Shown in pieces: positions 8,727 through 17,406 of a DNA stretch of 37,100 bases; the stretch's first letter is position 1, and every line of letters starts with the position of its first letter. The notes beneath the pieces were generated by a model. It searched no databases and was not told the DNA's origin. It saw only the letters and a program-made list of their open reading frames with translations. Position numbers and translations under genes: made by a program. The DNA lies in assembly GCA_964629165.1 (NCBI GenBank), contig CAZVQJ010000006.1, positions 1 through 37,100 on the forward strand. The letters are read 5' to 3'. Source of the DNA: CAWVVV01 sp964629165. Its GTDB lineage: Bacteria; Verrucomicrobiota; Verrucomicrobiia; Opitutales; Oceanipulchritudinaceae.

Positions 8727-9342
8727 ATCCAGTCAGGAGCGCGTAGCGCATCAGCTGGAGTGAGGACGACAGCCCCAGTTTCCGCATGACCGCCCGGCGG
8801 TGCCCATGGACGGTGGAGGCCTCGATGCCCGCCCGCGGTGCAATCTCCTCATTGCGCAAACCAAGCCCGAAATATTTCATCAGCTCCGTCTCCTTTTCGG
8901 TGAGGAGCTTGTCGAAACCCTTTGGATCCCGCCGCCGTTGAACGAGGGAATCATGCACGCTGCGCGAGAAATACATGCGCCACTCCAATACCTCCCGCAA
9001 CGCCTTTTCCAGATGAACGAGATCCTCCTGCGTCTTGTCGACAAACCCGACCGCGCCTGAATCGAGGACGCGACTCAAGGTATAGGCATCGGTCTGGGCG
9101 GAGATTGCAAGCACCCGCAGATGGGGATCTCTCAACGTGAAGTCGCGCGCCAGCTCTAGCCCATCCCCGTCCGGAAGATCCAGATCGAGCACCGCCAGAT
9201 CAAAGCGATCCGGGACGAAAACCTCGCGTGCCGCGGCACAACTGGCCCCTGTCGTCACCTCTTTGCAGCCAAGACGTTCCCTCAACAACGATACGACGAC
9301 GTCGCGGAACATCATCTGGTCTTCGATCACAAGTGCCTTCAT
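8683..9342 (-). CDS. NarL/FixJ-type response regulator (receiver + LuxR HTH)
   Basis: 219 residues from the ATG at 9342; a TTG at 9360 is in frame but gives only a short tail before the receiver. Receiver: 'ALVIEDQ' acidic pair (Glu7, Asp8), phospho-acceptor Asp53 ('VLDLDLPDGDG') and Lys103 ('GFVDKTQ'). C-terminal LuxR helix-turn-helix about 147-200: 'LTEKETELMKYFGLGLRNEEIAPRAGIE' in part, then 'STVHGHRRAVMRKLGL'. It is a DNA-binding transcription regulator, probably the output of the convergent hybrid kinase, with which it shares 44 overlapping bases at the 3' ends (8683-8726). A 7-2-7 inverted repeat of NarL type lies 43 bases upstream of its start and suggests autoregulation. Confidence 0.9.
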   Translation of the reverse strand: MKALVIEDQMMFRDVVVSLLRERLGCKEVTTGASCAAAREVFVPDRFDLAVLDLDLPDGDGLELARDFTLRDPHLRVLAISAQTDAYTLSRVLDSGAVGFVDKTQEDLVHLEKALREVLEWRMYFSRSVHDSLVQRRRDPKGFDKLLTEKETELMKYFGLGLRNEEIAPRAGIEASTVHGHRRAVMRKLGLSSSLQLMRYALLTGFTRVSDIHQLHDAD

Positions 9343-9384
9343 CGCTCCGATGGGATTCAAGCTGAATCATTTGGAGGTATTGGC

Positions 9385-9400
9385 TACCAAAATTTGGGTA
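9385..9400. promoter_or_regulatory. NarL-type 7-2-7 inverted repeat, candidate operator
   Basis: TACCAAAATTTGGGTA reads as TACCAAA, two bases, then TTGGGTA; 7 of 8 base pairs are symmetric. The arrangement matches the tail-to-tail heptamer pairs bound by NarL-family regulators (TACYYMT), although the last heptamer bases differ. It lies in the 158-base divergent space between the NarL-type regulator and the single-domain receiver, so it could control both. Confidence 0.45.
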
Positions 9401-9500
9401 CTCGGGACGAGAGACTTCACACGCGCTCTGTGCTATCCTCGAGTCTTTGGGTAGGGAATGCGGCACGAATTGAGTGCTCTCCCTCACCAAACCTTCCCTG

Positions 9501-9956
9501 ATGCGCTCGCCCAATCCAGAACCTGGACGTGTCCTTGTCGTCGACCATGACGCCGTCTCGCGCTTTCTCTTGCGCAGCTGGTTTCAGCGCTGGGAGGTGC
9601 AGTGCGCGCTTTTTGCGGAGGCCCATCAGGCTCTCATCCATTTCAATCCCTCCGAGTATTCGCTCGTCATTCTGGATTACTACCTCCGCGGGACGACGGC
9701 GCTGGAGTTCGCCGCACAGGTACGGGAGCAGACCACGCAGGAGCAGCTTCCCTTGCCCTATTTCGCCCTCCATACGAGCGATGACTCCGTGCGCTCGGTC
9801 GCCCGCCATAACGGCTTCGACTATTTTCTCCAGAAGCCCCTCAAAGCGGCTGATCTCCTGCATGTCCTGCGAGCCTCCGGATGCACCCCACCCCCGGCTG
9901 AACAATCCCGGGAAATACAGACAGACGCCATTGAATGGCGCGTCAGTCTCCATTAA
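9501..9956 (+). CDS. single-domain response regulator (receiver only)
   Basis: 151 residues from the ATG at 9501; an in-frame GTG at 9474 would add nine residues. Only a receiver domain is present: 'RVLVVDHDAVSRFLL', Asp59 in 'LVILDYYLRG' as phospho-acceptor, and Lys112 in 'YFLQKPLKAADLL'. One member of the usual acidic pair is replaced by His16, and the Thr/Ser switch position near 'ALHTSDDS' is shifted, so phosphorylation may be weakened. With no output domain it may act as a phosphate sink, or as a go-between for the nearby hybrid kinase and its Hpt domain. It is followed by 127 bases (9957-10083) with no gene and no convincing terminator before the convergent addA stop. Confidence 0.85.
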   Translation: MRSPNPEPGRVLVVDHDAVSRFLLRSWFQRWEVQCALFAEAHQALIHFNPSEYSLVILDYYLRGTTALEFAAQVREQTTQEQLPLPYFALHTSDDSVRSVARHNGFDYFLQKPLKAADLLHVLRASGCTPPPAEQSREIQTDAIEWRVSLH

Positions 9957-10083
9957 TTGTGATGAACCCGAGCGAGAGGGTGTAGCGAAACCGATCGAGA
10001 TTTTCAGGTAACATCATCCCAGCCGTCGCCCTCAATGAGTAAGATCTTGGTTCCCCGGGCGGCGGCTTCATTTTGTACGCAGT

Positions 10084-13000
10084 TTACCCGTCGAGAGGGA
10101 TCCATTTTCCACTCACCGTGCTGTAGATCCCGCTCTCGCCCCGGCGTCCGAGGGAGGTTGTGAGGACGTCGCGGTAAACGGCGATCTGGGGCCCGTAGGT
10201 GTGGAGGAGAGTGGTCTCCGGCGCCTCACCAGCGAGGCGATCGGTCTTCCAGTCGATCATCATCCAGTGGCCTTCCCGAAGATGGCGGGCGAGGAGATCG
10301 ATATACCCTTCGTACCCGATTTTCTCCGGAACGTTCCCCGAAAGGAAAGGCAGTTCGACATGCACCTCCCATTCCGGAGCGCACAGGCGGCGGGCGACTT
10401 CTCCGGCCGCAAACAGCTCCAGCTCGTGCAGGCCCCGGCCCGGGTCCGGACATTCCGGGAGGCGATTGAAGAGATGGAGGCGAACGGCGTCATCCCCGCA
10501 GGACCAAGGGGCCGTTTCCATGAGGTCATGCCACCAGTTTCCGTAGGCCGCCGGATCCGCCCGCATGACCGGGCGGATTTCTCCGGAAAACACCGGAAAA
10601 AGGGCCTGCTCCGGCTCGGATCGGGCAGGTTGGCTGGCTGGCTCGTGCCGCTGAAGACTGCTCGGCGTGATGTGCTTCCAGAATTTCGGAGGCGCCGGGG
10701 GCGGCATCGTGCGATCCGGTTGGCCCCGCGGGGCGATCGGGGCCTCTTTGTCCCCCTGCAGAGATGCTGTTTCGGATTCGTCCTCACGCGCCGCAAGTGC
10801 CTGCGGGAGTGCCTTCCAGGCTGGCCACCCGGGGGCGTTCTCCTCCACCTGCAACAAACCCCCAAAAGAATCTCCCACCATGCGCAAAGGTTGCCACCAC
10901 GCCTCGTCAGCAAGCAGGACAAGGGACTGCTTCACGCGGGTCAGCGCGACATAGAGAAGCCTCTCTGCTTCTTCCCGCTTCCGCTGCTTCTCCCGCTCGG
11001 CCTCTTCGTCGTCGCGATCCAGTTTGTCGAAGAGGATGCGGGGTGGTCCCGTCCCGGAAAATGTACAGCGGGGATAGGACTCTGATCGGGATAGAAAACG
11101 CCGAAAGAACGCGGGGATCACGACGGTTTGGAAGCCAAGGCCCTTTGCCTTGTGGGCAGTCAGCAATACGACCGCGTTGCCCGAGGGCGCGCTTTCTTCC
11201 TGGGTCTCTCCGAGAGCTCGGCGGAGGGCCTCCGCCCAGCTCACGAAGGTGTGCCGATCGGCCTCCGCCGCGGCCGTCTCATGCCGGAGCAAGCGGAGGG
11301 TGGCCTCTGCCCGGCATCGATCGACGACTCCGGCGGCCTCCAATCGCCCTGCGAATTCAAGCCCCTCCACGAGATAGTCCACCGCGTCGAGGAGCGGCAG
11401 CTCACGGACCGTGCGCCAGATGTCGTGCAGCCCCTGCAGAGACGCCCCGACCGGAGAGCTCGTCTCTGCCGGGGGCAGGTCGATCCGCAAGGGATGTGTT
11501 CTTTTCCGCACAAACTGCGGGCGGATGAAGGTGACCAGCTCATCGTCGGAATGCCCGAAGACATCGCGGAGCAGACCGTAGATTTCGAAGGCATCCCGCG
11601 GATGAGCAAAGGAAACGAGCACCGCCGTGAACCACGCATAGACCGGATCATCCGCTTTCTTTCCCCGCCGCGAGAGGAGTTGCACGGGAATGTTCCTCGC
11701 TTGCAGCGCGGCGCCAATCCTCTCGAGCCAGTCGTTCCGGGGGCAGAGGATCGCCACCTCGTTCCAACGGGTTGCGCGCAGTTCGTCCAGCGTCCGCTGT
11801 GCCCACCAGTCGGCGAAGGTGCGGGCATACGCGGAGATCCGGACGGGTGCCTTGCGCGGAAGATCGTCGGGCGGGGGCGGTAGCTTCATGCAGACGACCT
11901 GGCCCGCGGCGGCAGCGGGCGGATTCTTCAGGGGCACGTATGCAACCTGTCCCCCGCCCGGGGCAGATCTCTTCAAGACGCGCGGAAAGAGCTCGTTCAA
12001 CGCTTCCACGGCGGCAACCGGACAGCGCATCGTGACCGAGAAGGTGGCTTCTTCCCCACCGTCAGCGAGGAGTCGTCGATGGATCGCGAGGTAGCGCGAG
12101 AGATCCGCCCGGTCACTGTAGATGGACTGCTGGGGGTCGCCCACCATGCAAAAATGGCCGTCCCGCGGACCCGGGGAAGCGCCGTCGATCCAGATACCGT
12201 CATCCCCCGGTTTCCGCGTCAATTCGCTGAGCACCACGAACTGCGTGGGGTCGGTATCCTGTGCTTCATCGAGGATGATCCGCCAGCCGCGCGCCCGCAG
12301 GAGATCCCGCGCCTCCGGTTGTCGCAAGAGGCGTGCCGCGAGCTGCACGAGATCGTCGAATGTCAGTTGCGCGGTGCGACGGCGGTATTTGGCGAAGGAC
12401 TCCGCCACCGATGCCGCAAGCCAAGCCGATGCGTCGCGCCGCCACTGGCGAAGGGGACCGAAAACCTCTCTCCAGACGACCGCAAACTCCCGGGCCGTCC
12501 CGACTCGTTCCGGTTCCGGACAGGGAAGCGGATCGGAAGCCTCCCCTTGTGCGTCCAGCTGTTCCTGCCATGCGCGCAGGTTTGCCTGGGACGCCTCGAT
12601 GTTGGCCTTTCCGTTCCCCGTGCCCTTGATGGAGAGGATCTCGCCGGGATCGATCACCGGCGGACGACCGGGCATCGGAAACAGATGCGACAACGGGTCC
12701 GTGGGCCACTGCCGGGCGAGCGTGAACACGTCGCTCCAGCGGCCGTGGATGGAGAATGCGCGCCGGAAATCCTCCGGCATGGACGGCAGTGGATCGGCTT
12801 CGTCGAGGAGGAACTGCCGCCAGAGGCGTTCCGTGTCCGTCGCGACGGCGGCTTCACCCGGGAACCCGCAGAGAGGCCCTGCGAGAACCAGCAAGCGCTG
12901 GCAAAAGCTGTGAATGGTTCCAAAAAACGCCTGTGCAAGATGGGTGTGAACCTGCGCATGTGGGCGCGCTTCATCGAGCCGTTGCCGCACCCGTGTGAGC

Positions 13001-13224
13001 ATTTCATCGGCTGCTTTCCTCGTGTAGGTAACGACCACGAGACGGGGAAGGAGAGGATCATCGAGCCGTGTGCTGTCCGCCTCCGCGACCGCGAGCACCC
13101 GCTCCACGATACTCGTCGTCTTCCCCACGCCGGCGGGAGCAATGACGGAAAAATTGCGCGCCAGCTCGTTCCGGAAGCGATCGCGCTCGGCCTGATCGGG
13201 CAGCGGTGGTCGGGATGCCTTCAT
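10084..13224 (-). CDS. addA: AddA-type helicase-nuclease (UvrD/RecB-like)
   Basis: 1046 residues. An SF1A helicase with a RecB-type nuclease domain for processing double-strand DNA ends before RecA loading. Walker A is at residues 31-37 ('APAGVGKTTS'), motif Ia 'VVVTYTRKAADEM', Walker B 'IILDEAQDTDPTQF', motif III 'GDPQQSIY', motif V/VI 'LTAHKAKGLGFQTV' and 'LYVALTRVKQ'. Near the C-terminus 'GNWWHDLME' supplies the nuclease His, and 'WMMIDWKTDRLAG' the D..DxK-type metal site, followed by 'QIAVYRDVL'. The start at 13224 is fixed by an ATGA overlap with the stop of the upstream addB-like gene, indicating translational coupling in one operon. Confidence 0.9.
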   Translation of the reverse strand: MKASRPPLPDQAERDRFRNELARNFSVIAPAGVGKTTSIVERVLAVAEADSTRLDDPLLPRLVVVTYTRKAADEMLTRVRQRLDEARPHAQVHTHLAQAFFGTIHSFCQRLLVLAGPLCGFPGEAAVATDTERLWRQFLLDEADPLPSMPEDFRRAFSIHGRWSDVFTLARQWPTDPLSHLFPMPGRPPVIDPGEILSIKGTGNGKANIEASQANLRAWQEQLDAQGEASDPLPCPEPERVGTAREFAVVWREVFGPLRQWRRDASAWLAASVAESFAKYRRRTAQLTFDDLVQLAARLLRQPEARDLLRARGWRIILDEAQDTDPTQFVVLSELTRKPGDDGIWIDGASPGPRDGHFCMVGDPQQSIYSDRADLSRYLAIHRRLLADGGEEATFSVTMRCPVAAVEALNELFPRVLKRSAPGGGQVAYVPLKNPPAAAAGQVVCMKLPPPPDDLPRKAPVRISAYARTFADWWAQRTLDELRATRWNEVAILCPRNDWLERIGAALQARNIPVQLLSRRGKKADDPVYAWFTAVLVSFAHPRDAFEIYGLLRDVFGHSDDELVTFIRPQFVRKRTHPLRIDLPPAETSSPVGASLQGLHDIWRTVRELPLLDAVDYLVEGLEFAGRLEAAGVVDRCRAEATLRLLRHETAAAEADRHTFVSWAEALRRALGETQEESAPSGNAVVLLTAHKAKGLGFQTVVIPAFFRRFLSRSESYPRCTFSGTGPPRILFDKLDRDDEEAEREKQRKREEAERLLYVALTRVKQSLVLLADEAWWQPLRMVGDSFGGLLQVEENAPGWPAWKALPQALAAREDESETASLQGDKEAPIAPRGQPDRTMPPPAPPKFWKHITPSSLQRHEPASQPARSEPEQALFPVFSGEIRPVMRADPAAYGNWWHDLMETAPWSCGDDAVRLHLFNRLPECPDPGRGLHELELFAAGEVARRLCAPEWEVHVELPFLSGNVPEKIGYEGYIDLLARHLREGHWMMIDWKTDRLAGEAPETTLLHTYGPQIAVYRDVLTTSLGRRGESGIYSTVSGKWIPLDG

Positions 13225-16121
13225 TCGCCCGACCCTTTCGGCACGGGTAGATCGGGATGGGTCCGCACCCATTTGGATTCCACGACGTCGGGGCGCGGCG
13301 GGACAAATGCGAGGGGATATTCGCCGACAAACCGAAATTCGTTTCGCACCTCGCCGCCGAACCCGAACACGCCGGATCGCCCGATCCTCGCGAGGGAAGC
13401 GATGAGCCCTGAGGGATCATTCCCCGGTTCCACAACTAGCTGGGCGGTCGGCATTCCGCCCGGCTTGAGCAGGCAGATACCGATCGGAATCGACCAGTCA
13501 CGGGCCAGCGCTCCCGCGTAAAGAACGAGTTGCAGAGCCTTTCCTTCCTTGGCGCGTGTCGCCATGATTTCCTTGTCCGCCCCCGTCTTGAAGTCGACTA
13601 CAAGCGCCGTCTGCGGCCGTTCCGGATCGTTCACAAGAAGCGCGTCGATCCTGCCCCGCAGTTGCAGTTCTTCCCCGCTCCCGGTCTCCACACGCGCCCC
13701 TGCGGGCAGCCACATTTCGCTCGCGAGCCAACAGAGTTCATCCTCCCGCGAACACGCTGCCGCCAGTCGTCGGGCCACCGAAAGCGCGAGCCCCCACGAT
13801 TGTTTCCAGACCGGCGAGACGGCGCGATCCGCGATCAAATAGGCGGATTCCACGGCATGGCGCCACGCTTGCGCACGGCGTGTAATCCCTCCAGTCCAGT
13901 CCACCTTCCCCAGGTGATGCCAGGTTTCATCGGAGGGCAGACCGAGGAGGCGATGAACGGCCGAGCCGAACTGGAGATTTGCCTGCACCGGCTCCGCGAG
14001 ATCCATTCGCGGGCGAACGTGCGCGATTGCCGAGAGCCAGACGGTCGCCGGGCGTTGCAGCACGGCCTCCCAGTCGCGGGCCCCCAGCTCCATGGCTTCG
14101 AGGGGGGGATGGGCGAATCCGAAGGAGTGTTCATCGAAGGGCACAGAAGGATCATTGCGGGTAAGGTGCGCCCGACGGGTGGCTTCGAGGGGGGGCAATG
14201 CGGTTGACCCGGTTGGTCCCGCCTCCTCGCCGACTGGAAACGATTCGACCGGCGGTAACGCGGCATCCGCCCCGCGGGCGGCCCGGTGTAGACGCAGATA
14301 CAGCTCGCTCAGAACGGTAGCCGTCCGGTCCTGTCCTTGCGGTGCGTAGGTCGCAAAAAGTTCCACGCGCTGGACCGCTTCCGCGACGGCATCGAGAATG
14401 GCTCCGCTCAACGAGGCCCGACGATCCGCGCCGTCGAAGAAGAACCCCCGGCCCGGACGAAGGACGAGGTGCCCCTCACCGTGGGAGCCGGTCATGATCG
14501 ATTTCCGAAGATGCCGCTCAGCACCGTCGGCAACAAGAAAGGCAGACTCCTGATCGGCCACCGGAACGAGACCTTCATTCAGCCCGGCGAGGATAAGGTG
14601 GTCCCAGCGGCTGCTTCGGATCGATTCATATCGAACCAGTTGCACGGGCGCAAAAGCATTGCGCCCACTTTCGTGGCGGGCGCGTCCCGGACGCGTCAGG
14701 CCACTCAGCCATTCGAGAAACGATTCGCGGTCGATCACCTCCGGCGACTTCATCCAGGGGCTCTCGTGCACCTTTGCGAAGAGGCTGCCGCCTTCCCACC
14801 GCTGGACCGACAGCATCGTCACCTCGACAAAATGGGCCACCGTGCCGGACGAGGGGAGGCGTGGCCACTGTGCCTGCCAGTATGCTTGCTCATCCGCACG
14901 AGACCACCCAGGGCGGTAGGCCGTCAGCACCGCGAGGTCGTCACTTCCCGTCGACTCACGCGCGGCAGTCCAGGACTCCTCGATCCGGAGCGCGGCATCG
15001 GCGGTCACGAAGGAGGCTTCAACGAGTTCCTCGAGAAAGGCTTGGCCCGCGGGTGCGTGGTGCTTGCGCTGATACTCAATCCATGCGCTCAAAAGCCGTT
15101 CAGAACCGCCGGGAGCGGCCATGAATCCAAACGTGTCGTAGAGCGGGATGCGGCGGGCGATGAGTTCCGAAGCCAGCGTGCGGACAAGGAGAGGTTCTGC
15201 GGGAAGCACCACTCCGATCGTGATATCCTCCCCTCCGCGTCTCCAGAGTGTCTCCACCCGGTCGGCCAGCGCCTCCACTTCGAAACCGCGTTGAGAGAAC
15301 AGGCGAAAGTCCACCGCTGGCGGTGATTCCGCAGCCGAACCGCCCTCTTCGGCGAGCCGCGCCCATCGGGTAAAGACACTCTCGGAGAAATTCACGGAAA
15401 CCGCCGGTTCGGCGATCGACCCGCAGACCTCCTCAAGGGTGCCCAACCACAATTCCTCGACGCGTCGCGCACGGGGCAGGGGGACGCTGCACAAGGATTC
15501 ACGGGCGTGGCTGATCGCGGCGATGAGCAATGGATACAACACGCAATGCGCGGCGGTGAAACCATCGATCAGGATCTGGTCGAAAAGTGGGCGCTCGGGC
15601 CGCGGCAGGCGCGCAAGCCGCCAGTCAGCCTGGCGCTCACTCGAGAAGCCGGACACGGAGAGACGTTTTTCCAATGCCTCCGGCAAGGATCGCCAGGGCC
15701 CCGCAATCACCTCCCGGTCGGCTTGAGCGGATATCCTTGCTTCCCAGGCCGCAAGGAAGGGACCCGGATTGCGGGCAACGACCGTCTCTGCGGTTTCCTC
15801 TTCATCGGCCCCGACAGCGAGCTTCACCGCAAGCGACAGGTCCTCCTGCGTCGCGATCCGCGCCCCCGGAAAATGATGCCCGACGAGAAAATGCCGCAAT
15901 CGCTCCGGGCTCCAGAACTGCGTCCCAAGAAGAGCGCCGCCTCCGGAGGCAAGCCAATGCCGCTTCAATGCCCCCAGCCGCACCCCATCCGGTGCCACGA
16001 CGACTCTGAGCTTCGCTCCGTCGGTGGGAAACCCGGCCGATCGGGCAAACCAGGGTGCCAGTTCCGCCTCCCAAAGGTCCGAAAGACGTTCATAGGTAAC
16101 GATACGATGAGCAGTAGCCAT
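13221..16121 (-). CDS. addB: AddB-like PD-(D/E)XK nuclease, partner of AddA
   Basis: 966 residues. The start at 16121 has GAGGG about 8 bases upstream; an ATG at 16142 is also in frame. The N-terminal and central parts resemble the inactivated-helicase scaffold of AddB, e.g. 'RWDHLILAGLNEGLVPV' and 'VARNPGPFLAAWEARI'. No GxGKT-type Walker A is visible at the N-terminus ('VVVAPDGVRLGALKRHW'). The C-terminal nuclease is clear: 'GSAVHRLLG', 'LRGRIDALLVND', 'ALVVDFKTGADKE' and 'LQLVLYAGAL'. The cysteine normally starting the Fe-S site of AddB ('CPf..f') is replaced in 'LQRPATVWLSAIAHVRP', so an iron-sulfur staple appears absent. It is probably the second nuclease subunit of the AddAB complex; adjacency and the ATGA overlap with addA support this. 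Confidence 0.85.
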   Translation of the reverse strand: MATAHRIVTYERLSDLWEAELAPWFARSAGFPTDGAKLRVVVAPDGVRLGALKRHWLASGGGALLGTQFWSPERLRHFLVGHHFPGARIATQEDLSLAVKLAVGADEEETAETVVARNPGPFLAAWEARISAQADREVIAGPWRSLPEALEKRLSVSGFSSERQADWRLARLPRPERPLFDQILIDGFTAAHCVLYPLLIAAISHARESLCSVPLPRARRVEELWLGTLEEVCGSIAEPAVSVNFSESVFTRWARLAEEGGSAAESPPAVDFRLFSQRGFEVEALADRVETLWRRGGEDITIGVVLPAEPLLVRTLASELIARRIPLYDTFGFMAAPGGSERLLSAWIEYQRKHHAPAGQAFLEELVEASFVTADAALRIEESWTAARESTGSDDLAVLTAYRPGWSRADEQAYWQAQWPRLPSSGTVAHFVEVTMLSVQRWEGGSLFAKVHESPWMKSPEVIDRESFLEWLSGLTRPGRARHESGRNAFAPVQLVRYESIRSSRWDHLILAGLNEGLVPVADQESAFLVADGAERHLRKSIMTGSHGEGHLVLRPGRGFFFDGADRRASLSGAILDAVAEAVQRVELFATYAPQGQDRTATVLSELYLRLHRAARGADAALPPVESFPVGEEAGPTGSTALPPLEATRRAHLTRNDPSVPFDEHSFGFAHPPLEAMELGARDWEAVLQRPATVWLSAIAHVRPRMDLAEPVQANLQFGSAVHRLLGLPSDETWHHLGKVDWTGGITRRAQAWRHAVESAYLIADRAVSPVWKQSWGLALSVARRLAAACSREDELCWLASEMWLPAGARVETGSGEELQLRGRIDALLVNDPERPQTALVVDFKTGADKEIMATRAKEGKALQLVLYAGALARDWSIPIGICLLKPGGMPTAQLVVEPGNDPSGLIASLARIGRSGVFGFGGEVRNEFRFVGEYPLAFVPPRPDVVESKWVRTHPDLPVPKGSGE

Positions 16122-16199
16122 GGGCACCCTCGTTGCGCTCACCGCGGGCCTGCCCGAAAACCCGCGCGGAAGCCTGCTTTTTCGCAGGAGGCGGCGCGC

Positions 16200-16616
16200 T
16201 TACTTCTTGAGCGATTCAAGATATTTCCAGAACGAACTCTGCTGTTCCGCCATCGTCTCTTCGCTCACCGGCAGCTTGTTGCGATAGATGAAATCGGTGA
16301 GCGAATTCTTATGGAGAATGTAATGGCTGTAGAGGATGTCGCCCTTGATCTCGAAGTAGCACCGCAGCTCCCCTACCCGGACCCGATAGAAGGTGGTCCC
16401 CCCGCGATGGAACTGGCCGAAGGCATCGGACGGATTGGCGAGCTGCTCGGACGTGATGTTACTGATGCGGTCAACCAGCTTCAGCTGCTGCTCGACCGGA
16501 AGCTTGTTCAGCTCCGCCATGCTCTGATCACTGAAAGTGACCTGAAACATCCTCTGGGCACGCCGGCCAAGCGGATGATAGGAGGGCTGTTCGGGAGATG
16601 AAACCTCGGGATCCAT
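16200..16616 (-). CDS. RelE/ParE-like protein (cytotoxic translational repressor-like), no visible antitoxin
   Basis: 138 residues from 16616; other starts are 16661 and 16550, and the conserved fold begins only at 'MFQVTFSDQS', so the start is uncertain. The core 'VTFSDQSMAELNKLPVEQQLKLVDRISNI', 'HRGGTTFYRVRVGELRCYFEI' and 'DILYSHYILHKNSLTDF' has the strand-helix-helix-sheet pattern and the Tyr-Arg-Val-Arg strand of RelE/ParE toxins. Known members cleave mRNA at the ribosome or block gyrase. No antitoxin gene lies next to it, and it is the first gene upstream of addB on the same strand, 78 bases away. It may therefore be a domesticated housekeeping relative rather than a toxin. Confidence 0.7.
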   Translation of the reverse strand: MDPEVSSPEQPSYHPLGRRAQRMFQVTFSDQSMAELNKLPVEQQLKLVDRISNITSEQLANPSDAFGQFHRGGTTFYRVRVGELRCYFEIKGDILYSHYILHKNSLTDFIYRNKLPVSEETMAEQQSSFWKYLESLKK

Positions 16617-16819
16617 AAATGCGCTCAGGCTATTCCCCTTCCTGGTGGGCGCGCAAGACATCCGTCCACTTCGGTTCGTTAAAATTAGATGAATGTCCGG
16701 TGTTCAAAGAAAAATGAATGCATTCCGCTTGCGGCTGCCGAGGACGGTCCCACGTTGCGCCTTCCTCTCTCTGAAGCTTTGTCCCGGTACTTTCTCTCCC
16801 CGAACGAGAATCGAATCCG

Positions 16820-17320
16820 ATGTTGAACCTGTCCCTGTCCAGAATTCTCCGACCGCTCGCCCGCACGTTTGTGGCGACCGCGGCGGGTGCGATGGCGGTC
16901 GGCGCAGCCGAAAAGCCTGCACCGTTCACGGATTACGAGCGCCAGATCCTCGCCGCCGTCCTCGTCCTTGAAGCGGCTAATCAGGGGGAAAGCGGGATGC
17001 GCGCGGTCCTCCATGTGATCAACAACCGTGCGGGGAATGATCCGTTTCGGGCGATCGGCGTGGTCGCCAAGCGCAAGGCGTTTTCCTGCCTCAATTCCGT
17101 CACGGGCCAGAAACGGCCGGATTATGGACCTCTCCTCCGGCGCGCCATGCAGGATCGCACCTGGCCACTCGCGATGCAGCTCATTCGCGCCTACGAAGCG
17201 GGGAACCTCGGTCCTGATCCGACCGGCGGAGCGACTCACTATTGCATCCATCCGCCCGCCTCCTGGCAGGAGCAGTTTACGTTTCTGACGCAGGTGGGAG
17301 AACATCGCTTTTACAAGTAG
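16820..17320 (+). CDS. exported SleB-type cell wall hydrolase
   Basis: 166 residues. A signal peptide (about 1-29, 'LARTFVATAAGAMAVGAA') precedes a Hydrolase_2 (SleB/CwlJ) domain. 'ILAAVLVLEAANQGESGMRAVLHVINNRA' carries the catalytic-type Glu after the first helix. 'GVVAKRKAFSCLNSV', 'DPTGGATHYCIHPPASW' and 'TQVGEHRFYK' are the later family signatures. SleB-type enzymes are lytic transglycosylases that cut peptidoglycan; outside spore formers they take part in wall remodelling. No peptidoglycan-binding domain is attached, so the protein is near minimal. It is divergent from the RelE-like gene; no SD is visible. Confidence 0.85.
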   Translation: MLNLSLSRILRPLARTFVATAAGAMAVGAAEKPAPFTDYERQILAAVLVLEAANQGESGMRAVLHVINNRAGNDPFRAIGVVAKRKAFSCLNSVTGQKRPDYGPLLRRAMQDRTWPLAMQLIRAYEAGNLGPDPTGGATHYCIHPPASWQEQFTFLTQVGEHRFYK

Positions 17321-17406
17321 GGGTGCTGGACGGGTTTACGCCCCCTCAGAGGCTGGGCGAAAACTGACATTGCAGTCTGCATGGCAGGTTCTTCAACTTC
17401 GCCGCC

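Noticed and set aside
9957..10083. Possible gene or terminator between the lone receiver and addA
   Set aside because: No ORF of meaningful length and no convincing stem-loop with T run.
12079..13521. Long plus-strand ORF of 480 codons opposite addA/addB
   Set aside because: It is the antisense shadow of clearly recognisable helicase and nuclease genes, with no family features of its own.
16144..16188. Hairpins between the RelE-like gene and addB (CCTGC-TTTTTC-GCAGG and GCGGG/CCCGC) as a terminator
   Set aside because: Stems are short and no T run follows on the minus strand, so a terminator cannot be claimed.
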